Shown here piece by piece: positions 37,021 to 46,307 of a stretch of 64,000 nucleotides of DNA. Source of the DNA: Sphingobacteruim zhuxiongii (GTDB lineage: Bacteria > Bacteroidota > Bacteroidia > Sphingobacteriales > Sphingobacteriaceae); NCBI RefSeq assembly GCF_009557615.1, contig NZ_CP045652.1:2790001-2854000 (forward strand), written 5' to 3'. Each line of letters opens with the position of its first letter. The stretch's first letter is position 1. Under the pieces are notes generated by a model. That model saw only the letters and a program-made list of their open reading frames with translations. It did not search any database and was not told the origin of the DNA. The translations under genes were made by a program, and so were the position numbers.

Positions 37021-37615
37021 TTACTAATTTTGTGTTTTTTGATTTCCTCCACTCTTGCATACTGCAATAGGCAACAATAACACCCACAAGGACAAATATC
37101 CATCCGCCTACATCAGGTATGGAATAGGCCCCAAAGTTGAGCAGCTGTTTATAACCAATCAAAGGAGGTTGATACGACATTCCAGGAACCTTTATAGGTG
37201 CATTAGGATCCAAGTTATGTCCGTAGTTGTATTCCCAGATATAGAAATCAACCATTGCTACTACTCCGAAAAGTAAGAAAGCAAAGAATAATATATACAG
37301 CGCTTTTTTACTATTAAGTGCTGCGACTAACAGGAAGCCTGCTGCGAAGAGAGCAATTAAATATGGGAGCACCGTAAACTCGATGAAGTCGTCTGCATGC
37401 AGCGTTTTCATACCGATATAATGGTTCAATCCGTTAATAATTTCTACCTCTCCAGCAAGCTTGTTGCTGTAAATTTGCAGTTCTAAACCTTCTGGGTATT
37501 GAGCTGCGTCCAGCTCAATACGCCAAATAGGTAGGAAGATGACTGCTACTAAAGCCACTCCACAAAGCCCAATGAGAAAGCGGTGCAAAGGTGACATCTT
37601 GTAGTTAGTTTTCAT
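37004..37615 (-). CDS. Four-helix membrane protein of the nos operon
   Basis: A 203-aa inner-membrane protein with hydrophobic segments near residues 12-27, 80-100, 108-128 and 170-188, and a periplasmic loop (about 28-78) after the first. I recognise it as the membrane protein that regularly sits between nosZ and nosL in Bacteroidota-type clade II nos clusters; it could play the part of NosB, but similarity is not evident by eye. It lies 11 bases after nosZ and overlaps nosL. No metal-binding motif stands out. A role in electron transfer or NosZ assembly is inferred. Confidence 0.7.
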   Translation of the reverse strand: MKTNYKMSPLHRFLIGLCGVALVAVIFLPIWRIELDAAQYPEGLELQIYSNKLAGEVEIINGLNHYIGMKTLHADDFIEFTVLPYLIALFAAGFLLVAALNSKKALYILFFAFLLFGVVAMVDFYIWEYNYGHNLDPNAPIKVPGMSYQPPLIGYKQLLNFGAYSIPDVGGWIFVLVGVIVAYCSMQEWRKSKNTKLVNDEKR

Positions 37616-37626
37616 CTCTTTGTATT

Positions 37627-39615
37627 TTAGTTTGCACTATCAGCCGGTAGATTAGTACCTAAGCTATAAGTTAAAGGCACGTTACTTCCTTTTTTAGATA
37701 TTCGGATATATCCCTGCATTTCTTGGTGTAATGCACTACAGAAATCTGTACAATAGAATGGGAAGACTCCAATACGATCTGGTACCCATTTCAGTGTTTG
37801 TGTTTCTCCTGGCATCACTAAGAGTTCTCCGTTTCTAGCTCCTTTTACAGCAAATCCATGCGGCATATCCCAGTCTTGTTCAATATTCGTTACGTGGAAG
37901 TAAACTTCATCTCCCAACTGAATGCCTTCGATATTATCTGGCGCAAAGTGTGAGCGGATTGCAGTCAAATAAACGTGAACTTGATTTCCTTTACGTTCTA
38001 CACGTGCTTCCTTCTCACCTTTCGCAGCGTACGGATTTGTGTTTTCTTCAATCTTGAAGATTTTCAGGGAGCGTTCTTTGATCTTATCGGCACGCATTGC
38101 TTGCGCATGGTGCGGCTCTCCAATTGTCGGGAAGTCTAGGATCAGTTGCATTTTATCGCCAGAGATATCAAATAATTGGGCACTTTGCGATAGCTCAGGT
38201 CCAGTCGGTAAATAACGATCTTTCGTAATTTTGTTATAAGCCACTACATACTTAGCATCTGGGTTTTTAGTATCTCCACCTGGGATCATTAAGTGACCAG
38301 TTGAGTAATAAGTAGGCACACGGTCAATTACTTTTAAGTCTTTGATATTCCATTTTACTAATTCCGATGACACGAAGAATGAAGTAATTGCGTTTCCTTT
38401 ACCGTCGAACTCTGTGTGTAAAGGTCCTAAACCTGGTTTTTCAACTTCTCCATATAATGCGGCCTCATATTTAATAATCGGAATACCACCGAATTTTCCT
38501 TCAAACTGCTTTCCAGCGATTGCTTTTTGCATTTTGTCGAATGAGAATACTGGGATTAATGCTGCCAATTTACCTGATCCAACAATGTATTCTCCGGTTG
38601 GATCCACGTCTACTCCGTGTGGAGATTTCGGACATGGGATATAGTAACATAGTCCTTCTAATTCTTCCGCATTTAATACAATCGTTTCTGTTTTAAACTC
38701 TGTTTTTGCCGAATGTGACTTCTCATCGTACGTGTTATGCGCATATTTCAAGTTTGAAACTTTCTTGCCTTTTCCAGCTTTCAAATACTCTTCTGCTTTT
38801 TTCCAGTTTACAGCAAGGATAAAATCCTTGTCGTTTTTAGATGCATTCACCTCCAATAAAGTATTGGCTTGCTCGGTATTGTAAGTTGAGAAGAAGAACC
38901 AGCCATGGGAAACACCTTTACCTGCACGACTCAAGTCATAATTGACACCTGGGGTTTCAATTTGGAATGCCAAGTCCATGTTACCATTGTCCTTATTCAC
39001 ACTGACAAAACTTAGTGTACCACGGAAATTCTTTTTATAAGAGTTGATTGGCACATCTCCATCTTGGTGATCAGTTGGCACAGAAAAACGTGTTCCGGCA
39101 ACAACGTACTCGGTATTCTCTGTGATAAATGGTGAAGAGTGATTACCTCCACTATTTGGCAATTCCAAGATCTCCGCTGTACGGAAAGTAGTTAAGTCGA
39201 CACGCGCAATACGCGGGGTGTTATTCGCATTGACGAATACCCATCGACCATCATAATTACCGTCTGTTTTTGAGATCTGCACGTGGTGCAAGTCATCCCA
39301 TGGCACATTTCCATGTGATGTTTCTAACATTGGTTTGGTTTCCTCACTAAATCCCCATCCTTTTTCCGGATCCAAAGAGAACACCGGAATTACACGTAAC
39401 AATCTTCCCGAAGGTAATCCGTAGACTGCTAACTGTCCACTGAAACCTCCCGATACGAAGTTGTAAAACTCATCGTATTTACCTGGCGCTACGTAAGCCT
39501 TCTCTGCAGCATTACCACTTACGGCTTCGCTAGCACCTTTTGGCTTACAGGCTTGGAAAGTTGACATCAGCGTCGCCGCTGCCAACCCTGCTAATACATA
39601 CTTTTTAAATTCCAT
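37627..39615 (-). CDS. nosZ: Nitrous-oxide reductase, Sec-dependent (clade II)
   Basis: A 662-aa enzyme that reduces N2O to N2 using electrons from cytochrome c. The N-terminus is a Sec lipoprotein-like signal (TLMSTFQAC), not a twin-arginine signal, which marks clade II. The seven-bladed propeller with the CuZ histidines includes WDDLHHVQISK, PHGVDVDPTGEY and EPHHAQAMRAD. The CuA site is at the C-terminus: C622, C626, H630 and M633 in YCTDFCSALHQEM. It follows a lipoprotein cytochrome c and heads nos accessory genes. There are no nitrite or NO reductase genes in the window, so the cell may be an N2O reducer without full denitrification. Assignment certain. Confidence 0.97.
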   Translation of the reverse strand: MEFKKYVLAGLAAATLMSTFQACKPKGASEAVSGNAAEKAYVAPGKYDEFYNFVSGGFSGQLAVYGLPSGRLLRVIPVFSLDPEKGWGFSEETKPMLETSHGNVPWDDLHHVQISKTDGNYDGRWVFVNANNTPRIARVDLTTFRTAEILELPNSGGNHSSPFITENTEYVVAGTRFSVPTDHQDGDVPINSYKKNFRGTLSFVSVNKDNGNMDLAFQIETPGVNYDLSRAGKGVSHGWFFFSTYNTEQANTLLEVNASKNDKDFILAVNWKKAEEYLKAGKGKKVSNLKYAHNTYDEKSHSAKTEFKTETIVLNAEELEGLCYYIPCPKSPHGVDVDPTGEYIVGSGKLAALIPVFSFDKMQKAIAGKQFEGKFGGIPIIKYEAALYGEVEKPGLGPLHTEFDGKGNAITSFFVSSELVKWNIKDLKVIDRVPTYYSTGHLMIPGGDTKNPDAKYVVAYNKITKDRYLPTGPELSQSAQLFDISGDKMQLILDFPTIGEPHHAQAMRADKIKERSLKIFKIEENTNPYAAKGEKEARVERKGNQVHVYLTAIRSHFAPDNIEGIQLGDEVYFHVTNIEQDWDMPHGFAVKGARNGELLVMPGETQTLKWVPDRIGVFPFYCTDFCSALHQEMQGYIRISKKGSNVPLTYSLGTNLPADSAN

Positions 39616-39653
39616 TATATTATGAATTTGGGGTTAATAAAATGTACTATTGT

Positions 39654-40133
39654 TTATTTTACGCCATCATTTTGACGCATGTACTCGAATACTTGACGTG
39701 CTTCTTCATCGGATATGTTTTGATTCGGCATACGAACCAAACACAACTCCAATTGTGCTTGTAAGGCAGGGTCTTTGTCTAACATCGCATCGGGATTGGT
39801 CACGAAGTTCATCACCCATTCTGGTTTACGACGTTCTGTTACGCCTTTCCACCCTGGACCAACTAATTTCTCATCAGTTAGCTTGTGGCATGACGCACAT
39901 TTTACATCTGCAACAAGTTTTCCCTTTGCTGCCAAATCTTTGTCGAGTGCTGTCCCGATTTGAACATCCTTGAATTTTCCTTCGCCGCGATGTTCATCAT
40001 AGGAACCCGCATCAGTGCTTGCTGGACTGCTCGCTTCCGAGGAAGCGCTTTCCGCATTTTTGCTCTCTGTGTTGTTTGATGAACACGCATACATAAACAG
40101 CGCGATCAAACAGAATACCATTAGTTTTTTCAT
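39654..40133 (-). CDS. Lipoprotein cytochrome c, probable electron donor to NosZ
   Basis: A 159-aa mono-heme cytochrome c: lipobox MYACS (C17), a low-complexity Ser/Ala/Glu linker (about 18-50), heme-binding CASCH (C79, C82, H83) and a likely Met ligand in LVRMPNQNIS (M135). The class I fold with GPGWKGVTERR is typical. It is the first gene of the nos operon, 38 bases before nosZ, as in many clade II clusters, so it probably supplies electrons to the CuA centre. Cell location: periplasmic face, tethered to membrane. Confidence 0.9.
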   Translation of the reverse strand: MKKLMVFCLIALFMYACSSNNTESKNAESASSEASSPASTDAGSYDEHRGEGKFKDVQIGTALDKDLAAKGKLVADVKCASCHKLTDEKLVGPGWKGVTERRKPEWVMNFVTNPDAMLDKDPALQAQLELCLVRMPNQNISDEEARQVFEYMRQNDGVK

Positions 40134-40182
40134 AGTTTGTCAGTTTTCCAATCTCTTTCGAGACTATGTATTATTGTTATGA

Positions 40183-40190
40183 CAAAACTA
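40183..40190 (-). promoter_or_regulatory. Putative -7 element of the nos operon
   Basis: Plus-strand CAAAACTA is TAGTTTTG on the minus strand, matching TAnnTTTG, 50 bases upstream of the cytochrome start. No -33 TTG at normal spacing, as expected if the Crp/Fnr protein encoded divergently activates it. Confidence 0.5.
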
Positions 40191-40391
40191 CTTTGAAGGC
40201 TTGTAGTGATTTTATGCGTTCAATCATATTCGCATTTCTAAAGCGTAAAAATCAATTGTAAATATTTGACTATCAATACATTAATGGCCATTATGATACT
40301 GATCACATATTAGCATGATGAAAGTCAGTCGATTTATTTAGACTAGTCAATAATTTTATTGCCGAAACGATTAATTACTTACTTCTAGACA

Positions 40392-41003
40392 ATGATTCCA
40401 ATCGAATTACTTTTGGACAAAGGGGCAGTCACGAAACAAGTTGATTCTGGTCAAATAATATATTATGAGAATAGTGCTTGTAATTACTATTATCAGATTA
40501 TTTCTGGTCGTGTACGGCTCAGTAATTTTATGATTGATGGCCGAGAAGTACTACATAAAGTGGTTTGTGCGAACGATGGTTTTGGTGAGGTTGCTATTTT
40601 CGATGAAGGTTTACATGGAATCACTGCTGTTGCGGATTGCCAGACAACGCTCATAAAGATCAGTAAAGATTCGTTTAGAGAAATTCTAAAAGAGTATCAT
40701 AGTTTCTACCAATACTTCGCTCAGAAAATAGCGAAAGATCTTCATTTTAAGCAGTTTCTGACGAGCCTTGTTTGCAACTTTGGACCAGAAGAAATTTTAA
40801 GTAAGCTGATTCATAAGTTAAATGAGAATACGAATCTGATTTGTCATGAATGTCATCGTTTGATGTTGACTCGCCAACAATTAGCCAATATGACGGGTCT
40901 TCGAGTAGAAACGATCATCCGTACGATGAAACAAATGGAAAAGAAAGATAAGCTACAAATTGTTAAAGGTAAAGTCTATATACCGGCAGATGGCATAGGG
41001 TAA
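40392..41003 (+). CDS. Crp/Fnr-family regulator, probable nos operon control
   Basis: A 203-aa regulator: cyclic-nucleotide-binding-like domain (about 15-120, with VSGRVRLSNFMIDGREV-like SGRVRLSNFMIDGREVLHK), dimer helix, and C-terminal HTH with LTRQQLANMTGLRVETIIRTMKQME. The four-cysteine N-terminal cluster of true Fnr is absent, so direct oxygen sensing through a 4Fe-4S cluster is unlikely; two cysteines (ICHEC) lie just before the HTH. It is divergent from the nos operon across 258 bases, as DNR/NNR-type nitric-oxide regulators often are. The signal is unknown; a role for NO is an inference. Confidence 0.83.
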   Translation: MIPIELLLDKGAVTKQVDSGQIIYYENSACNYYYQIISGRVRLSNFMIDGREVLHKVVCANDGFGEVAIFDEGLHGITAVADCQTTLIKISKDSFREILKEYHSFYQYFAQKIAKDLHFKQFLTSLVCNFGPEEILSKLIHKLNENTNLICHECHRLMLTRQQLANMTGLRVETIIRTMKQMEKKDKLQIVKGKVYIPADGIG

Positions 41004-41071
41004 CTAATTAAGACCTTTACTTTCAGAAAAACTTCCCTGCATAAAACATTTATTAGATTGAAACGAAAGAA

Positions 41072-41101
41072 AGTCAGCGCGACATTATAGAAGCGCTGAC
41101 T
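41072..41101 (-). terminator. Possible minus-strand terminator
   Basis: AGTCAGCGC and GCGCTGACT pair perfectly around a 12-base loop; on the minus strand the stem is followed by TTTCTTTCGTTTC. It lies about 230 bases past the fimbrillin-like gene. The U tract is broken, so confidence is moderate. Confidence 0.45.
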
Positions 41102-41270
41102 ACACACTAACACATGATAGACTAAGGGGTTTGTCTATCCCCATATTATTGGGATTTTGCAACGAATTGCGAGAAGTATATTGTACCATTCAATGCTCAA
41201 ACATCTTGAATTTGCTAATGCTTATTGCTAGTTAGCAGACTCACGTTTTGATGAGCTTATCATTGTGTCA

Positions 41271-41308
41271 GGAAATTCAAGCGCAGCACTTAGCTGCGCT
41301 AAATTTCC
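41271..41308. repeat. Strong hairpin at the 3' end of the fimbrillin-like gene
   Basis: GGAAATT + AGCGCAGC pair with GCTGCGCT + AATTTCC around ACTTA; the only flaws are two unpaired bases on the left arm and one on the right. It sits 20 bases past the stop on the minus strand without a U tract, so an mRNA-stabilising or processing hairpin is more likely than a simple terminator. Confidence 0.65.
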
Positions 41309-41328
41309 AGAAAGCACATGCAACAGTA

Positions 41329-43275
41329 TTATGATTTATCTATACCGTTGTAATGTGAAGTTGCCACCAACAAGGCAAATATGTTTCCGAAGATTACTGA
41401 ATTATATGCTTGATAAGTTGCTGCAGCTTTCGGATAATCCATTGATCCAAATGCGGCAGCATTCCCATAGGCCGTATGTGGCACAGGGAAGTCGCTTCCA
41501 TCGGTCGTCGTCGCAAATGGTTCAAGAAGATATCCAGGATACTGACCATTGCGTAGCTCTGAGGAGAGGAAACCCGTATCCCCTACAAAGAAGAGGTGCT
41601 TGGTTTTATGGCGGAACATGCTCATTCCTGTCTGTGGTGCATAATTTCTCGATGTATTCGAATATTCAATTACTTGTCCAGGAGGAATGTCTTTAACATA
41701 TAACGTTGCGGAAAAATCCTGCCCCCATGTCTTCCCTCGAACATCACCAAAGCGCCAATTCAAAACATCGGCATCCTCGTTCGTCATCGTATAAATTGCA
41801 CCGCCACTATCGTAATTCGCTGTAGAAACCGTATTTCCGAAAATAGATTTCATAAAATTATCAACGTAGACATTGGTGTTTTCGATCATCAAGAATACAA
41901 CTCCACCCCTTCTGATATACTCTGCAAGCGCATTGTAATCATCAGTAGCGAACCCAGTAAACATACCCGCAATAATGATATCCGGATAATTTGCCGGATT
42001 AGCCAATCGGTTTTTCAACGCATTTGTGGCCGCTAAGATAGTTTCACTTTGAAATCCTTCAATACGTAAATAGTTACTTTTGGGACCAAAATTACTTGGA
42101 TTCTGAAGAAATCCCCCTGATGCTCTCAATGGGTTCGAGGCGGCATAACTAAAGTGGGAGTTTCCTTCTACATGCAATACTGTCTTAAGCGGGAATACTT
42201 TCCACATCTCTAACATACCTTTCAAGATCTTACCTTTGGAAGAGCCTGCAAACGCTCCGAACTCTACGAGTCCAGCAGATGGGAACTTCGTTGTCAATAC
42301 TTCTACGTCATCGTTTATTAAGCGAATAGACAAGTCCGTAAATTGAACTTTGTAGCTCGTCAAATTAATTGCTGATGTATAACATTTTGCTATTTGTATA
42401 CGATTCGAAGTAGAATCTAACTTCTCAAATTTTAGATTGCCAACATTTTCAACCGTCATCTGCTGATCGAACTCACCAGTAAGAATATTAAAATTACCAG
42501 TCATAATGCAATCGCCAGAAAACTCAGCGGCTAAAGATTCGATTCCGCCAAAAAGACCACGCGTATCTACTTCGACCTGTAACTGTGCAAGTTGATGCTT
42601 GAAATTAATAGATATTGGTGTCGTACCGACAGTGCTTGCATTTACAATACCACTCGCATACAACAAAGGTAAATTCGTTTTAGAAACGATTGTTGGATTT
42701 GCCAAATCTGGCGCGGGAATCACATCTTCCGTATTGTAAGAATATGCAAACCACTTATAATCTTGGCCTTTATAAACATCGATTTCAAGTAGCGTCCCTG
42801 CGGTCGCAATTTCCGAACTTTCTATTTTATTATTACTCGTATTCACCAATATGATACGATACTTTGTGCCCGTTTGCATCTGTGTAACGGCAGCACGAAG
42901 ACCATTTGAACTCGATACTGTTCTAGATTTTATAACCGAAGGCGTAATGATACTCGTTTCTTCACTTAGGTCTTTAACAGATGAAACGATATCTAAAGTA
43001 AAATCACTTACTTCAACGGATTCTACGTTTTTGTTATCTATAGCATTCAAGGCAATGCCACGTGCGCTCGCTGCTCCGGATGCAAACGTTGAAGAGTTTG
43101 GGTCATCTTGAGCCATGATACCAGCCACACTGATAACTAGTTTGCCTGGCTCCCCACTGACTACTGCCTTATCTTTTGCGCATGAACTTAATAAGGAGGA
43201 ACTCAAGAGTAGGGAAATGAAAAAATAAAACATCCTCGATGTTTCATTAATAGTTAGTGTATATATATATGCCAT
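41329..43275 (-). CDS. Fimbrillin-like surface lipoprotein with C-terminal GATase-like domain
   Basis: A 648-aa lipoprotein (lipobox LLSSC). The first half (about 30-340) has the strand pattern of Bacteroidota fimbrillins: MQTGTKYRIILVNTSN, then ISINFKHQLAQLQVEVDTRG, which is close to the FimA/Mfa-like core. The second half contains YPDIIIAGMFTGFATDDYNALAEYIRRGGVVFLMIEN, read as a Rossmann/GATase-like fold; I list fragments only. Such proteins form fimbriae or cell-surface adhesins, anchored after lipoprotein cleavage. The ATG at 43275 is five bases after the stop of the 63-aa gene; a second ATG at 43233 would drop the only Arg of the n-region. Function: attachment, inferred. Confidence 0.72.
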   Translation of the reverse strand: MAYIYTLTINETSRMFYFFISLLLSSSLLSSCAKDKAVVSGEPGKLVISVAGIMAQDDPNSSTFASGAASARGIALNAIDNKNVESVEVSDFTLDIVSSVKDLSEETSIITPSVIKSRTVSSSNGLRAAVTQMQTGTKYRIILVNTSNNKIESSEIATAGTLLEIDVYKGQDYKWFAYSYNTEDVIPAPDLANPTIVSKTNLPLLYASGIVNASTVGTTPISINFKHQLAQLQVEVDTRGLFGGIESLAAEFSGDCIMTGNFNILTGEFDQQMTVENVGNLKFEKLDSTSNRIQIAKCYTSAINLTSYKVQFTDLSIRLINDDVEVLTTKFPSAGLVEFGAFAGSSKGKILKGMLEMWKVFPLKTVLHVEGNSHFSYAASNPLRASGGFLQNPSNFGPKSNYLRIEGFQSETILAATNALKNRLANPANYPDIIIAGMFTGFATDDYNALAEYIRRGGVVFLMIENTNVYVDNFMKSIFGNTVSTANYDSGGAIYTMTNEDADVLNWRFGDVRGKTWGQDFSATLYVKDIPPGQVIEYSNTSRNYAPQTGMSMFRHKTKHLFFVGDTGFLSSELRNGQYPGYLLEPFATTTDGSDFPVPHTAYGNAAAFGSMDYPKAAATYQAYNSVIFGNIFALLVATSHYNGIDKS

Positions 43276-43279
43276 TATA

Positions 43280-43471
43280 TTAATCTTGGAAATCCCATTC
43301 CTTATGTATAACTTCTTCTGTTTCGTCTGTAATCCAGGGATTACTACCAACAGTATCTCCGCCTGGGCTGACCATTGCAGAACTTGCTGCAATACTACTT
43401 TCAAACTCTATGATATCGACTGCTAAGCGCGGAGGAATGTATTGCTTTCGTCTCTTTTTTTGTTCACTCAT
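43280..43471 (-). CDS. Small hypothetical protein before the fimbrillin-like gene
   Basis: A 63-aa protein with a strongly basic start (MSEQKKRRKQYIPPRLAVDI) and an acidic C-terminus ending EVIHKEWDFQD. It has no signal peptide or membrane segment and no family I recognise. It ends four bases before the preferred start of the fimbrillin-like gene, so the two are almost certainly co-transcribed and maybe translationally coupled. The start and stop are well placed and no other frame competes. It could be a regulator or chaperone of the surface protein; this is speculation. Confidence 0.6.
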   Translation of the reverse strand: MSEQKKRRKQYIPPRLAVDIIEFESSIAASSAMVSPGGDTVGSNPWITDETEEVIHKEWDFQD

Positions 43472-43723
43472 TTTTCTTTGTTATTGTTAAAAATTTTTCA
43501 CAGGTTAACCGAGGACAAAAATCTTTAATTAAAAATATTAGCGAGCAAAACAATATACTACACCCATACTATGAGTGCATACAACACAGATACTACATCA
43601 AAACAACAATAATAACAACCTGATTTAAAGCGTATTATAATACACTAGATCATCATTGAGCAATAAAACTGAAAAATTAAGACTTTCTTTTTTAAGGAAT
43701 AATTGAGATAATTTCAAGACTTT

Positions 43724-44677
43724 TTAAGAGATGCTTTCAATCCAGAGATAGAGATCTTCGTGCGATGAGAGATGAAAGGATTTTCTTAATCTATTTTTCT
43801 TGGTTTGAACACTTCGAACTGCTAAATGTGTATAAGTTGCTATGTCTTTTGTAGTGAAGCCAAGCTTTAGTAAAGCACAGAGCTTGAACTCCTCACTCGT
43901 CATTTCTGGGTTTATTTCAAAGAGCTTAGAATAGACTTCTGGGAAAACTTCTTTAAAGAGCGGAATAAATAAAGCACTATTTTCCATAGCTAGATTAATT
44001 AGTTTCTCCAGTTGTGCAGTGGTCGATGTATGTTTCAACTTATTGTTCAACTGTTCTATAATCTTTTCACTTCGCTCCTTTTGACTAAAAAGCCGCGTGA
44101 TTTCCTTATTCTTAGAAACTAATAAATAGGCATTGAAGCCTATGAAACATATGATTTGTATAAATGTATGTATTCGCGTTGTCTTCGACGTTTTAGAAGA
44201 TTCTCGAAATTCATTATTCAGCACTTGAACTTCTCGAATCTGTGTTAAATAGAAAAAGAAAAATATAATGGCAATCAGAACCAGCGCATATAAATAATTC
44301 GTCCTTTCATTGAAAATGAAAATTATGGCCAATAAAATTGCGAAATAGTAGAATGAGATTCCACTTTCGAGCCCTCCTCTTTAGGAGAATACTAGCACTA
44401 AAGTTGAGCAGATAAGTAAAACGAGAAATACGAACAAATCATTAAAATGAACCTTCGTAAAAAAGAATAATAAGAGAAGCGTAGTTCCTAGTATCAATAA
44501 GAACAAGGCCGAGAGATGATAGCCTGAAAACAGGTCCCTTAGGGCATCGATAAATAAGAAGCTTGATATGAGAAAGGCATATTGATTTGACACCCTGGCT
44601 TTGATTCGCTCGAGTCCTATTAAATCGTCAGAAAGGTGACGATTCGATATAAAATTCCAATACCGCGAAATGTCCAT
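43724..44677 (-). pseudogene. Membrane-anchored HTH regulator interrupted by an in-frame TAA
   Basis: Two open stretches lie in the same frame and are separated by a single TAA at 44381-44383. Upstream: 98 codons from ATG 44677 (MDISRYWNFISNRHL) with two or three membrane helices. Downstream of the stop the frame goes on at once as RGGLESGISFYYFAILLAII, adding helices, a coiled region and a C-terminal LuxR-like HTH (LKLGFTTKDIATYTHLAVRSVQTKKNRLRK). The second stretch has no good start codon near its beginning; the first candidate is a TTG at 44332. The whole would make a 317-codon membrane HTH regulator as found widely in Bacteroidota. Either a nonsense mutation, a sequencing error, or read-through; a CTCCT-AAAG-AGGAG hairpin overlaps the stop. 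Confidence 0.7.
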
Positions 44678-45020
44678 ATATCTACTTTCAAAAATGAAAA
44701 TCAAGCTTGATTAAGGAGCGATACAAGAAACCACAAGGTTCCAATATAGATTTATTATTGTTACTAAGCTTGACATTAATTGTATATCTGTATTCCCCAC
44801 AGTTACTTGAAAATATAAGATATCAACGCACAATAATATAAAATGCTAATTGAAATATGAAATTAAAAGAAAAGAATTTTGTTCTAAAAACAATATATGT
44901 AGCAACAGTCTAGTAAGCGAACAAAATAGGTGATTAGTGTCTTAGAAACCGTTCTTCACTTCGGTCCATCGAAGCAGATTCTCGTCTTTGCAAATCATCA
45001 TCTCGATCGTTAGTAGCCTC
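44678..45020. other. Intergenic, nothing recognised
   Basis: AT-rich stretch of about 340 bases between the interrupted HTH gene and the flavoprotein gene. Should contain the HTH gene's promoter on the minus strand, but no clear TAnnTTTG element. No hairpin with a U tract seen. Confidence 0.5.
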
Positions 45021-46157
45021 CTATTTCAGTTTTAGGTAGTTGATGAGTTCTTTAGCGGCCGCTCTACCCGCTCTATTTGCGCCAATAGTAGATGAGGACG
45101 GTCCATATCCAGTAAGATGAATACGAGGATCAGCAGCAACTTGAGTAACCAACTCTCCAGTCATGACAATACCTCCCTTGTCGTTCATCAAATGTAGTCC
45201 CGCTAAATGATCTAGAGAATGACGGAAGCCGGTATTCCAAAAGATCACATCAGCATCCATTTCTGTTCCATCTTCCCACCTCACTCCATTTTCTGTTATC
45301 TCTTGAAACATTGGTTTGCGATCGAGCGTGCCATTGTTAAGCATATCCTCAATAGCTGGCGTTATCGGCAAGCCTGTTACAGAAACTACCGACTTTGGAG
45401 GTAATCCCTCGCGGACACGATCTTCCACCATCGCAACTGCCTCACGCCCATGTTCCGGTGAAAACTCATAATGTCGAAAATCTGGAGGTATTCGGGTTAC
45501 CCAGGTGGTCTCGGTAACTTTAGAGATTTCTCCAAGCAACTGGACTGCAGAAATTCCACCGCCGACAATAATAACATGCTTACCAATAAACTCTGATGCA
45601 TTTTTATATTCTCCGGTGTGCAATTGCCTTCCTTTAAACTTCTCCCAACCCGGATATTTGGGACAGTTAGGTGTTTTCCAGGTTCCGGTCGCATTGATTA
45701 TTCCTCTAGCATTAAATTGAACCCCGTTTGTTCGTATCAAAAACCGTCCATTACGATCAATTACTTCTGTAACCTCAATGGGCCGAATTACAGGAAGTTC
45801 AAAAGTCTTCTCATATAAAGCATAGTATTTGGGGATGGCAATATTTGCCTGCAATTCCTTATCATTTGTATTGACCGCTTCTGCAAATCCCAATCCTGGG
45901 AGATCATTTATACCGTTCACATTGCTAAGTGTTAATGAATCCCATCTATGCTGCCAAGCACCCCCTGGACCAAACTCGTCATCTAATACAACAAACCCTT
46001 TGCCTGGCTTAATTCCTTCTCGCTTTAAATGATAAGCCGCAGATAAACCGGCCTGCCCGGCACCAATAACAACAATATCAACTTTATAAAATAACTCCGG
46101 AACGACAGCACTTGATTTAGGTATCTCCTGTTTTGAACGAAGGTTCTCTGTAGCCAT
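45021..46157 (-). CDS. Flavin-containing monooxygenase-like NAD(P)/FAD oxidoreductase
   Basis: A 378-aa cytoplasmic flavoprotein with two Rossmann motifs: FAD site VVIGAGQAGLSAAYHLKREG (near residue 30) and NADP site VIIVGGGISAVQLLGEI (near 195). The order, and the ATGTWKTPNCP-like NATGTWKTPNCPKYPG stretch between, match the FMO/YUCCA/Trk-type family of class B flavin monooxygenases. The substrate is unknown. It stands alone: 340 bases to the left and over 200 to the right without a gene, so it is probably a single transcriptional unit. Family assignment good, reaction unassigned. Confidence 0.82.
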   Translation of the reverse strand: MATENLRSKQEIPKSSAVVPELFYKVDIVVIGAGQAGLSAAYHLKREGIKPGKGFVVLDDEFGPGGAWQHRWDSLTLSNVNGINDLPGLGFAEAVNTNDKELQANIAIPKYYALYEKTFELPVIRPIEVTEVIDRNGRFLIRTNGVQFNARGIINATGTWKTPNCPKYPGWEKFKGRQLHTGEYKNASEFIGKHVIIVGGGISAVQLLGEISKVTETTWVTRIPPDFRHYEFSPEHGREAVAMVEDRVREGLPPKSVVSVTGLPITPAIEDMLNNGTLDRKPMFQEITENGVRWEDGTEMDADVIFWNTGFRHSLDHLAGLHLMNDKGGIVMTGELVTQVAADPRIHLTGYGPSSSTIGANRAGRAAAKELINYLKLK

Positions 46158-46307
46158 AAAAGGTGAATTATACGATTAATCTCTTAAAATACGAACAACG
46201 ACAAAATACGAAATCATTAATTCAAGACCTAATTCCCAGATCTTTCAATTTTAAAATGACTTTCGGCAAACTTATTAACGACTTGATCTTTGAGCATCGA
46301 CGAAAAA

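Larger units (their letters stand above)
41004..41328. other. Intergenic region with two hairpins
   Basis: About 325 bases between the convergent Crp/Fnr and fimbrillin-like genes. Contains a 9-bp dyad that could end minus-strand transcripts and a strong hairpin next to the fimbrillin-like stop codon (both listed separately). No gene seen. Confidence 0.6.

Noticed and set aside
40260..40275. TTGACTATCAA near the nos promoter as an Fnr box
   Set aside because: The half-sites are three bases apart instead of four plus the flanking T/A expected for TTGATnnnnATCAA, so it is not a credible Fnr/NNR site.
41265..41696. Plus-strand open frame of 143 codons
   Set aside because: Antisense to the fimbrillin-like gene and starts in the hairpin; no family resemblance.
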